From Candidatus Poribacteria bacterium (GTDB taxonomy: Bacteria; Abyssobacteria; SURF-5), in the NCBI GenBank assembly GCA_016215705.1, contig JACRIR010000198.1, forward strand, positions 1 through 58,171: 58,171 bases of DNA, read 5' to 3'. Position numbers and translations under genes: made by a program. Below the pieces are notes generated by a model that was given only the letters and a program-made list of their open reading frames with translations, searched no databases and was not told the DNA's origin. Below, piece by piece: positions 1 through 6,868 of this stretch; within the stretch, counting starts at the first letter, position 1; every line of letters begins with the position of its first letter.

Positions 1-28
1 ACGCGTGTCTTACAGGAGGAGAGAGCGG

Positions 29-913
29 ATGACTGACCTTGCCATTGAAACGAGTGGTTTGAGCAAGAAGTTCGGCTCACTTGTGGCGTTGAACGGGCTG
101 GATTTGAGTGTGCCACAGGGCAGTGTATTCGGCTTTCTCGGGAGAAACGGAGCCGGTAAAACAACCACAATAAAGATGCTCCTCGGTCTGCTCTCCCCCA
201 CTTCGGGCTCGGTCTGCGTGCTGGGGATGGACCCGAAGAAGGACGGCATGGCCATAAAGCGGCAGGTGGGCTACGTCGCCGAGAGTCAGAGCATGTACGG
301 CTGGATGAAGGTAAAAGAAATCCTGAAGTTTACATCCGGCTTCTACTCAAACTGGGACCATGCCTTTGCTTCGGATTTCTGCCGCAGGTTCGAGCTCGAC
401 CCCAAAGCCAAGGTGAAGAGTCTCTCCAAAGGGCAGCAGATGCGCCTCGCGCTCACACTGGCGCTTTCGTTTCATCCTCGCCTGTTAATCCTCGACGATC
501 CGACGATGGGACTGGACCCGATCACCAGAAAAGAGTTCCTGAACGACATTGTCCTTTCACTGCACGAAGAGGGCAGGACGGTTTTCTTCTCAACACATAT
601 CCTGGGAGAGCTTGAGAGGGTCGCTGACAGCGTCGCAATCATTGACAGAGGAAAATTGAAAGTTGCCGGCGAGATAGACGCATTGAAATCCTCGATGAAG
701 ATTGTGCGGATGACGTTCGACAACTCGCCTCCCCTGAACATTCATGTTGATGGCATACTGAGGGTCCAAACCAACGGCCGCGATTGCGCTGTTACGCTGA
801 CGAATTTCACCGACGACAAACTCTGCCAGCTTGAGCGGCTGTATGCTCCGGCCCACATAGAGGCGAATAATCTGAGCCTCGACGAGATTTTCACGGAATT
901 CGTGCTTTCCTGA
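29..913 (+). CDS. ABC transporter ATP-binding protein (ABC-2 exporter type)
   Basis: Cytoplasmic ATPase that would power the two permeases encoded just downstream. The 294-residue protein has the Walker A stretch GRNGAGKTTTIKML near residue 40, the signature LSKGQQMRLALTLAL, Walker B LLILDDPTMGLD and the switch histidine in FFSTHILGE, all in the usual order. A degenerate C-terminal extension of about 80 residues follows, as in many ABC-2 exporters. I chose the ATG at 29 over the GTG at 5 because AGGAGGA (14-20) sits 8 bp in front of it and the protein then begins with the usual short lead-in to the ATPase fold. The substrate cannot be read from sequence; the family includes drug, polysaccharide and peptide exporters. 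Confidence 0.92.
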   Translation: MTDLAIETSGLSKKFGSLVALNGLDLSVPQGSVFGFLGRNGAGKTTTIKMLLGLLSPTSGSVCVLGMDPKKDGMAIKRQVGYVAESQSMYGWMKVKEILKFTSGFYSNWDHAFASDFCRRFELDPKAKVKSLSKGQQMRLALTLALSFHPRLLILDDPTMGLDPITRKEFLNDIVLSLHEEGRTVFFSTHILGELERVADSVAIIDRGKLKVAGEIDALKSSMKIVRMTFDNSPPLNIHVDGILRVQTNGRDCAVTLTNFTDDKLCQLERLYAPAHIEANNLSLDEIFTEFVLS

Positions 914-933
914 CGAATAGGCGACCGTTCCCC

Positions 934-974
934 TTAATTCGGGGACACGATGCGGCATCGTGTCCCCGAATTAA
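934..974. repeat. GGGGACA palindrome, copy 1 (perfect)
   Basis: A perfect inverted repeat with two 20-nt arms (934-953 and 955-974) around a single G. Each arm carries the core AATTCGGGGACAC followed by GATGC. It lies between the ABC ATPase and the first permease. Five related, more degenerate copies occur elsewhere in the window, always between genes. No T-run follows either arm, so it is not an obvious terminator, although the RNA would fold strongly. Confidence 0.9.
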
Positions 975-1047
975 GCGTGGTTTCTTTCACATGTAGTCAC
1001 GACGAAGGTGTGATTAGGCGCTCCGAAAACCCGAAATCGAGGACAAT

Positions 1048-1683
1048 ATGATCTGGTGGAAAGAATGGCGCGAGACAAGATTCGGTTTCCTTACCACACT
1101 CCTCTTTGTGACGGGCTTGTACTACAGCATTCCGGCTCATCGCGAATTGATTAACGACTATTGGCTCGGTGTTTTTCTCGTTTTTTTTGGGCAGGCGACC
1201 GCAATTGTAATGGGCTCCAGCGCAATGGCATCGGAAACAACGGCGGATACAGCGGTTTTTCTCGTTTCAAAACCGGTGAAGAGAATCAAATGTCTCATCG
1301 CCAAGTACCTTATCAGGGGCACTGAAGTGAGCCTGATAATTATCGCGCCGCTGACGTGCATGGTTCTGGCCGACTGGGAGGGTCATACCGAATGGATGTG
1401 GGTACCGCCGTATATTGGCCCGCAGTACTTGGCGCTGTCGTTGGCGATGGTTGTGTTCATTTACTCGGAGACTTTCTTCTTTTCTGTCCTATTCAAGAAG
1501 CAGGCTCTGTGCGCGCTGGCGGGGATTGCGTTTATGGGAGGATACACTCTCCTCAGAGGAATACCAGTCATGCAGGCTATACATCGGCTCGAAAGCATCC
1601 ACACGGAGATATACCTGCTTATCCTCGTTTCTCTTTTCATGTTCATCGCAAGTGTGCTTTTGTTCAAAATGAAAGAGTTCTGA
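1048..1683 (+). CDS. ABC-2 type permease subunit 1
   Basis: Inner-membrane permease of 211 residues with about six hydrophobic segments (roughly residues 11-27, 41-62, 94-109, 127-147, 153-168 and 187-205). It starts IWWKEWRETRFG; the next gene starts FWKEWRETLP, so the two permeases share an N-terminal signature and are probably paralogous halves of one channel. GAGGA lies 5 bp before the ATG. It follows the ATPase after a 134-bp gap that holds the palindrome and ends 2 bp before the next start. Length is at the short end for an ABC-2 membrane subunit. No regulator is visible. Confidence 0.82.
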   Translation: MIWWKEWRETRFGFLTTLLFVTGLYYSIPAHRELINDYWLGVFLVFFGQATAIVMGSSAMASETTADTAVFLVSKPVKRIKCLIAKYLIRGTEVSLIIIAPLTCMVLADWEGHTEWMWVPPYIGPQYLALSLAMVVFIYSETFFFSVLFKKQALCALAGIAFMGGYTLLRGIPVMQAIHRLESIHTEIYLLILVSLFMFIASVLLFKMKEF

Positions 1684-1685
1684 AA

Positions 1686-3620
1686 ATGGTGTTCTGGAAA
1701 GAATGGCGCGAGACTCTGCCGATGGCTTTCCTATCGCTGATCATCATCTGCATCCTTTCTCATATCAGGTGGGAGGGCTGGCGGCTCGAGTTTTTCGAGA
1801 TTCAATTCTGGGCGGTTACCATTCTATGTCTCACCTTCTCGCTGCTTTTCTTGGGTGCGGGAGCGATTGCCGGCGAGCGCGAAAACAATACCTTTGAAGG
1901 CTTGTTGGCTCGACCCGTTGGCTTGCTGAAAGTATTCGCGGCGAAGTATACTGTCAGATCAATCAGCGTCGCAATCATGCTTCCTCTCCTAATCGCATTG
2001 TTCCATTTCTTAAGGCCCACTCACAATCTCAATCTCTACGACGTTGCCAAGGGGATGCTTATAGCGTTCTCTTTTTTGTTGTTCGCGCTGACCCTGTCGT
2101 TTTGCATCTCTTCTTTCACTGACACGACAGCGAAGGCTTTTGTGGCGAGTATCATACTTATCTTTATGGCCCTCTTTGCGATCAACTCCACTCCCTTCTT
2201 CAGATACGCATGGTGGTGGAGCAATTCGATTGAAGAGATGTGGCTCAATTACCTGTTCTTCTATGGGGCGCTTTCCGCGGCTGTTTTGGCAGTTACCGCA
2301 CTGATATTCAGGAGACGGGCGACAATCAACTATGACTGGAAACATCTCGGCGTGGCCGGCGTTCTCTGTTTTCTCGTTTTCGTAAGGTCTGTCTCGACCA
2401 CATTCTGGCTCATTCCAAGAATTGCGATCTCAGGCGATCTCACGCTGGTGAGCCTTTGCAGGCAACCTGTCGAGAAGGTTCTGGACTACACGTCCACGCA
2501 CAAGGGAAATTCAACCGACCTGGTGCGCCAGTACGTCACTTCTTCGCATGACGCGCGAATTGACTATGAACTGATACAGCAGTTGGCGAATCCGTCGGCG
2601 CGGATACGCAACGAAGCGCTGAACATGCTCATCCGTAGGAAAACCGAAGCGGCTCGCACGGCTGTGATACCTTTGCTTAAGGACTCGGACGATCAAGTAA
2701 GTCACAGCGCGCTTTTGTTTGTTAAAATACTCAAGTGTGATGAGGCCGCGCCTGGGCTTGTTGCGCTTCTGCACGATCCCAACAGTAGTATCAGACAGAG
2801 GGCCGTCATCGCATTAGGCGCGGTGAAAGACAAAGAGGCAGGCGCGTATTTGGTAGAAGCCTTGAAGGACCGGAATCCAAGGGTAAGCAGCACTGCCGCC
2901 ATTGAACTCTGCCGGCTGGATTACGGAGAGGCGCAGCCCGAAATAGTGAGGATGATGTTTGAGAATCCCGTGAAACATACGAGGGAGACCATCGCTCACT
3001 GGCTTGGGATGATGAAAAGCGCGCCCGCTTGTGACGCCTTGATTACAGCGCTCTCAGATGAAAACCCGAGGCTCGTTGAATCCGCCATTGCCTCACTTGG
3101 TGAATTGCGATGCGAAGACGCCGTAAGGCCGTTGCTGACAATTTATTATGACTCCTCCTTCTGGAATAAGCCGGGATTCAATCCGTCGAACAGAGCGAGC
3201 GTCTTTGCGGCGCTGAAGAAGATTGGAAACGCCGAAGTCAAGAAAGAATTTCAAGAGTTATTCGCCCAGCCGGATTTGGACCCCGCCACAAAGATGGAGA
3301 TAGCCGTATCGCTGGTTGAAATAGGTGACACTGAAAGCCTCCCCTATTTGCGCGAGCGCATGGCGAAAGAGATTGCGAGAGAAAGGCAAAACTACCAGGC
3401 GCGGGAATATGCCATAAGACTCGCAAAGGCGGGCGACTACTCGGGTGTGCCCGTCTTGATCCCGTGGATCGAAGGAGGATTCCCCGGAGAAAGATACCGT
3501 TACGGCAAGGTTCTCGAGGAACTTACCGGAAAGAAGTACGGGTGGGATTCAAAGAAATGGGAAAAGTGGTGGGAAGCGAACCAGACGGCTTTGCTTGAAA
3601 CTGTCCCAGAGGGCAAATAG
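1686..3620 (+). CDS. ABC-2 permease fused to a C-terminal HEAT-repeat domain
   Basis: The 644-residue protein starts at the ATG two bases after the stop of the first permease, so translation is probably coupled; the open frame continues upstream but that part is a shadow of the first permease. Residues 1-250 hold about seven membrane segments and an ABC-2 permease-like region including GAGAIAGERENNTFEGLLARP. From about residue 290 to 600 come tandem HEAT/PBS-lyase-like repeats, for example IRQRAVIALGAVKD and LVEALKDRNPRVSSTAAIEL. HEAT solenoids bind proteins, so the tail probably recruits a cytoplasmic or surface partner. An ABC-2 permease carrying such a tail is uncommon. The repeat region is highly charged and has no membrane segments. 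The permease assignment is firm at family level; the role of the tail is unknown. Confidence 0.85.
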   Translation: MVFWKEWRETLPMAFLSLIIICILSHIRWEGWRLEFFEIQFWAVTILCLTFSLLFLGAGAIAGERENNTFEGLLARPVGLLKVFAAKYTVRSISVAIMLPLLIALFHFLRPTHNLNLYDVAKGMLIAFSFLLFALTLSFCISSFTDTTAKAFVASIILIFMALFAINSTPFFRYAWWWSNSIEEMWLNYLFFYGALSAAVLAVTALIFRRRATINYDWKHLGVAGVLCFLVFVRSVSTTFWLIPRIAISGDLTLVSLCRQPVEKVLDYTSTHKGNSTDLVRQYVTSSHDARIDYELIQQLANPSARIRNEALNMLIRRKTEAARTAVIPLLKDSDDQVSHSALLFVKILKCDEAAPGLVALLHDPNSSIRQRAVIALGAVKDKEAGAYLVEALKDRNPRVSSTAAIELCRLDYGEAQPEIVRMMFENPVKHTRETIAHWLGMMKSAPACDALITALSDENPRLVESAIASLGELRCEDAVRPLLTIYYDSSFWNKPGFNPSNRASVFAALKKIGNAEVKKEFQELFAQPDLDPATKMEIAVSLVEIGDTESLPYLRERMAKEIARERQNYQAREYAIRLAKAGDYSGVPVLIPWIEGGFPGERYRYGKVLEELTGKKYGWDSKKWEKWWEANQTALLETVPEGK

Positions 3621-3678
3621 TGCGCTTGGGAGCGCGACCGCGCCCTTGGGCCGGTTAACTGAGGCAAAAACGCGCCAA

Positions 3679-3759
3679 AATTCGGGGACATGATGCCTCA
3701 TCGTTAGCTAATTCGGGGATCCCGCCTCAGGCGGGACCGCAAGCTGTCCCCGAATTAGC
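3679..3759. repeat. GGGGACA palindrome, copy 2 (composite)
   Basis: Two left arms (AATTCGGGGACA at 3679 and TAATTCGGGG at 3709) share one right arm (TGTCCCCGAATTA, 3745-3757). The second left arm and the right arm enclose another hairpin, CCCGCC-TCA-GGCGGG (3721-3735). It looks like a partial copy with a complete but rearranged copy inserted next to it, upstream of the secreted-protein gene. Confidence 0.75.
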
Positions 3760-3784
3760 GGCTACTTTCTCAGGAGGGATTGTT

Positions 3785-4510
3785 ATGAAGACTAAACCAT
3801 TTGCATGCATTATTGCGGTCGCATTTCTGTGTTTCGCGGCTGCCGCCCACGCCGTTCCGCTGCCGCCGGACATGTCGGGATATTACAAGTTCGGGTATCT
3901 CGACGGCTACACGTACTCAGTAAGAGTGGGAATGGGGAACGGTACAATCAATGTCTACATCTTGCCGTTCAATGACCTGTATATTGGGACTATCGTGGAC
4001 GAAAAGATCTACTTTTCGAGTGAAGACGGCCAGTCAGGGTGGGGCGAGTTGAGGCAAATAAACGAGAACACCAGCTTGGTCACCACCCACGACATGAACA
4101 CGGGGCAAACGAAAGAGTTCTCGGTCATCAAGATAACAAAAGAAGAGGCCGACCAAATAGCCCAATCAAATCAGGTCATAAAGAACAATTCCGAATGCGC
4201 CCACAATCTTAGGAGGATGTACACGGCGCTCCGCCAATTTGCCGAAGAGCATGGCGGGGAAATGCCGTATGGCCTCAGCGAGTTATACCCTCAGTACATC
4301 ACGGACAAGAAGGTTTTTGTGTGTCCGGCGAGGGGCGGCGAATTCCACGACTTCGACACGGACTACGAATACATTCCCGGCTTCCGCATCGACAGTCCTA
4401 ACCCTGACCAGGAAGCACTGCTTATCGAAGTTGCGGGAAACCATATGGCCCCGTGGAAGTTCCATTATGTGCTCTATCTTGATGGTCATAACAGATGGGT
4501 AAGGGATTAA
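3785..4510 (+). CDS. Secreted protein with a prepilin-like C-terminal domain
   Basis: The 241-residue protein has a clear Sec signal peptide (about residues 1-23, ending AHA before VPLPP). Residues 24-130 form a small predicted beta-rich domain that I do not recognise. From about residue 135 the sequence resembles the C-terminal half of prepilin-like proteins (DUF1559/H-X9-DG and type II secretion G families): CAHNLRRMYTALRQFAEEHG, then a proline-bounded LYPQYI, KVFVCPA, and near the end HYVLYLDGHNRWV. The N-terminal pilin methylation helix is absent and replaced by a cleavable signal. AGGAGGG (3772-3778) precedes the ATG, which supports this start. It is convergent with the radical SAM gene. 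Function unknown; an envelope or periplasmic location is likely. Confidence 0.75.
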   Translation: MKTKPFACIIAVAFLCFAAAAHAVPLPPDMSGYYKFGYLDGYTYSVRVGMGNGTINVYILPFNDLYIGTIVDEKIYFSSEDGQSGWGELRQINENTSLVTTHDMNTGQTKEFSVIKITKEEADQIAQSNQVIKNNSECAHNLRRMYTALRQFAEEHGGEMPYGLSELYPQYITDKKVFVCPARGGEFHDFDTDYEYIPGFRIDSPNPDQEALLIEVAGNHMAPWKFHYVLYLDGHNRWVRD

Positions 4511-4556
4511 GAAACGGGTTCCGGGTTCCGTCAATTATTCCCCTTTCGTCTTTCAC

Positions 4557-5486
4557 CTAACCTAGGCGTGAGCCTTGCTGTGAGCCACGGCGTTCGAGTT
4601 CGGCGTCGATGGCGGCAATTATCTTGCTCTTTTGGGTGGCCCATTTGGGCGCGAGGAGAATCGAGCGGGGACCATCGGCGGTAAGACGCTGAATAGAGAC
4701 TTTTGGGGGGAGATATTCGAGGAAATCGCAGACGAGATTGACATACTCATCGAATTCGAGCGCTTTGAAGCGCCCTTCAGTCAAATCCTTTTCGATCGGT
4801 GTGTCTCTGAGAACGTGCATCAAGTGAATCTTCAAGCTGTCGATGTCCATTTGACCAACGGCTTGCGCGGTCGCCATCATCTCAGCATGAGACTCGCCGG
4901 GAAGTCCCAGAATCACGTGCACGCACACCTTCAGTCCCCGCCGCCTTGTTCGTTCCAGCGCATCGAGAAACGTAGCATAATTGTGGCCCCGATTCACGAG
5001 CCGCAGGGTCCTGTCGTGGATGGATTGAAGACCGTATTCGACCCATACTTCATGCGACGCTTGATAGCTTCCGATTAAGTCAAGAACGGGGTCTGGCGCG
5101 CAATCGGGGCGCGTCCCGATTGAGAGCGCCACAATATCGTCGAATTCGAGGGCCGCGCTGTAATTGGCTCGCAATGTCTCGATGGGCGCATACGTGTTGG
5201 TGTACGCCTGAAAATAGGCAATGAATTTCTCGGCCTTGTAGCGCTTGCGCATGAAGGCCATGCCCTGCTCGATTTGCTCGCGAATGGGGAGGGGCTCGTG
5301 CCTCGAGTTGGCGCTGAACCCCAAGTTGTTGCAGTACGTACAGCCGCCCCATCCGAGTTTCCCGTCGCGGTTCGGACAGGTGAAACCGGCATCTATCGTG
5401 ACTTTGTAAACCTTGCATCCAAAGCGCTCCTTCAGGTACTCGCTGAACTGATAGTAGCGCTTAGTCTGTGAAATCATGCGTTCCAT
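4557..5486 (-). CDS. Radical SAM protein, YhcC family (TIGR01212)
   Basis: Predicted [4Fe-4S]/S-adenosylmethionine enzyme of 309 residues, the usual size for YhcC proteins. Cluster cysteines are C37, C49 and C52 in TCPNRDGKLGWGGCTYC, the spacing typical of this family rather than the common CX3CX2C. Further family marks are YFQAYTNTYAP, SIGTRPDC, VEYGLQSIHDRTL, NRGHNY and HVILGLPGES. The reaction catalysed by YhcC proteins is not firmly established. The start chosen has AGGTGG about 6 bp upstream; a second ATG lies 9 bp further in. The gene stands alone, divergent from the cytochrome gene. Confidence 0.9.
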   Translation of the reverse strand: MERMISQTKRYYQFSEYLKERFGCKVYKVTIDAGFTCPNRDGKLGWGGCTYCNNLGFSANSRHEPLPIREQIEQGMAFMRKRYKAEKFIAYFQAYTNTYAPIETLRANYSAALEFDDIVALSIGTRPDCAPDPVLDLIGSYQASHEVWVEYGLQSIHDRTLRLVNRGHNYATFLDALERTRRRGLKVCVHVILGLPGESHAEMMATAQAVGQMDIDSLKIHLMHVLRDTPIEKDLTEGRFKALEFDEYVNLVCDFLEYLPPKVSIQRLTADGPRSILLAPKWATQKSKIIAAIDAELERRGSQQGSRLG

Positions 5487-5502
5487 TGAACCACCTGAAT
5501 CA

Positions 5503-5532
5503 ATTATAATTCAAACGACGTCGAAATTCCAA
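5503..5532 (-). promoter_or_regulatory. Possible promoter for the radical SAM gene
   Basis: On the minus strand TTGGAA (5527-5532) is followed after 18 bp by a perfect TATAAT (5503-5508). The expected transcription start near 5496 would leave only about 10 nt before the first ATG at 5486, which slightly favours initiation at the second ATG at 5477. The -35 match is only 4 of 6. Confidence 0.35.
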
Positions 5533-5586
5533 GCGAACGTGGACTTTGTTATGATTCATCTCCTGTCAGCCGCCTTTCAAGCCCCC

Positions 5587-5616
5587 TTGCCAGAACATGA
5601 CACCTCGTGGTAGTAT
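5587..5616 (+). promoter_or_regulatory. Possible promoter for the multihaem cytochrome gene
   Basis: TTGCCA (5587-5592), an 18-bp spacer and TAGTAT (5611-5616) lie about 90 bp before the cytochrome start. Matches to the consensus are 5 of 6 and 4 of 6, so this is a candidate only. Confidence 0.3.
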
Positions 5617-5713
5617 CTTGACTAATTTGGATGATTTCGGTTTCCAAATCTATTGGCAAATCAGAAAACCCGCATACAGCGAATAAAGAAGAAGTGGCGG
5701 AGGACTATAAAGA

Positions 5714-6793
5714 ATGATGGGACACAGTGCGAGTGGTGTGGGCCGAACGACAAGACTTCTAACCTTGGGAATTTGCCTCATGGCCTTCCTGGCCACGTGC
5801 GTTATTGCCTCGCATGCATCCTCCGCTGAAGTATCTATTGCGCCGGGGCAATCTTGCGTCGGCCCGAATTGTCACGACCAACTCGGCAAGGAGAAGCACG
5901 TCCACCCGCCCATGGAAGGTGGCGAATGCTCTTCGTGCCACGAGCAGCAAGGTGAAGCACACGCTTTCAGGCTCCCTGCCGAAGGCAACGAGTTCTGCTA
6001 TTCCTGCCATGAGCGATTCGGCCAAAAGAAGAATCAACACGCTGCTCTCGAGATGGGCTGCCTTACGTGCCATGATCCGCATCAATCGAAGCTCGAACGC
6101 CTGCTGAGAGGCGATTCGATGCAGTCGTTATGCTTTTCCTGTCACGACGCGGCGATCATCAATCAGAGGCAGGCGCACGGCCCGACAGCCGCTGGTAAGT
6201 GCGCCTCGTGCCACAATCCTCATGAATCAGATAGCCGGAAGTTGTTGGCTCAGCCGCTGCCGGACCTCTGTTTCAAGTGCCACGACAAGCCGATGCAGAC
6301 GGCTGCGGGACCGATCAAAAACATAAAGAGCTGGATGGAAGCAAACTTTCATCCTCACGGTCCGTTGGCGGAGGGTGATTGCACGAGTTGCCACAACCCG
6401 CATGGCTCCGCAAACTTCAGAATCCTGAAGGCATCGTTTCCGGCCGGATTCTACGAAAGTTTCACTGAAGAAAGCTATGAACTGTGCTTCTCTTGTCACG
6501 ACAGAAGATCAGTTCTTTACGAGGAGACGACGGAACTGACAGGTTTTCGTGATGGGCCGCGGAACCTTCATTACCTCCACGTTAACAAGCCGCTGAAAGG
6601 ACGCAAGTGCACTGCGTGCCACAACGTTCATGCAAGCGATAATCCCGAGCACGTCAGACAGAAAACAAAGTTTGGGGCATGGGAACTGCCCATCCGGTTC
6701 GAGAAAACGCAAACCGGCGGAAGTTGCAGTTCGGGATGTCACAAGCGCGCCGCATATGACCGGCAAGCGTCAGGAGCCGTCGGGCAGCATTAG
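5714..6793 (+). CDS. Secreted multihaem cytochrome c (doubled CXXCH type)
   Basis: The 359-residue protein has a signal peptide (hydrophobic stretch about residues 15-35, ASHASSA near the cleavage site) and nine canonical haem-attachment motifs: CSSCH, CYSCH, CLTCH, CFSCH, CASCH, CFKCH, CTSCH, CFSCH and CTACH. They are often followed by NPH or DPH and pair up as in the doubled-CXXCH family. Two extra cysteine-histidine motifs have unusual spacing: CVGPNCH (CX4CH) at the N-terminus and CSSGCH (CX3CH) near the C-terminus, which would make up to eleven haems. Haem would be attached in the periplasm and the protein would carry electrons there or outwards. GGAGGA (5699-5704) supports the ATG at 5714 or 5717. 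No partner oxidoreductase is adjacent. Confidence 0.92.
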   Translation: MMGHSASGVGRTTRLLTLGICLMAFLATCVIASHASSAEVSIAPGQSCVGPNCHDQLGKEKHVHPPMEGGECSSCHEQQGEAHAFRLPAEGNEFCYSCHERFGQKKNQHAALEMGCLTCHDPHQSKLERLLRGDSMQSLCFSCHDAAIINQRQAHGPTAAGKCASCHNPHESDSRKLLAQPLPDLCFKCHDKPMQTAAGPIKNIKSWMEANFHPHGPLAEGDCTSCHNPHGSANFRILKASFPAGFYESFTEESYELCFSCHDRRSVLYEETTELTGFRDGPRNLHYLHVNKPLKGRKCTACHNVHASDNPEHVRQKTKFGAWELPIRFEKTQTGGSCSSGCHKRAAYDRQASGAVGQH

Positions 6794-6868
6794 CAATGCC
6801 GTGACGGGTGACAAGCTTTCCCGCGTCGTAAGCCGGGACTGACTCCTCCCGGAAGATCAGCCGGAAGT

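Noticed and set aside
934-974. CRISPR or terminator interpretation of the GGGGACA palindrome
   Set aside because: No regular spacing of repeats and spacers exists, and no T-run follows the hairpin.
1356-1685. N-terminal extension of the second permease
   Set aside because: The extra 110 residues overlap the first permease gene in another frame, and the ATG at 1686 gives the shared WKEWRET start.
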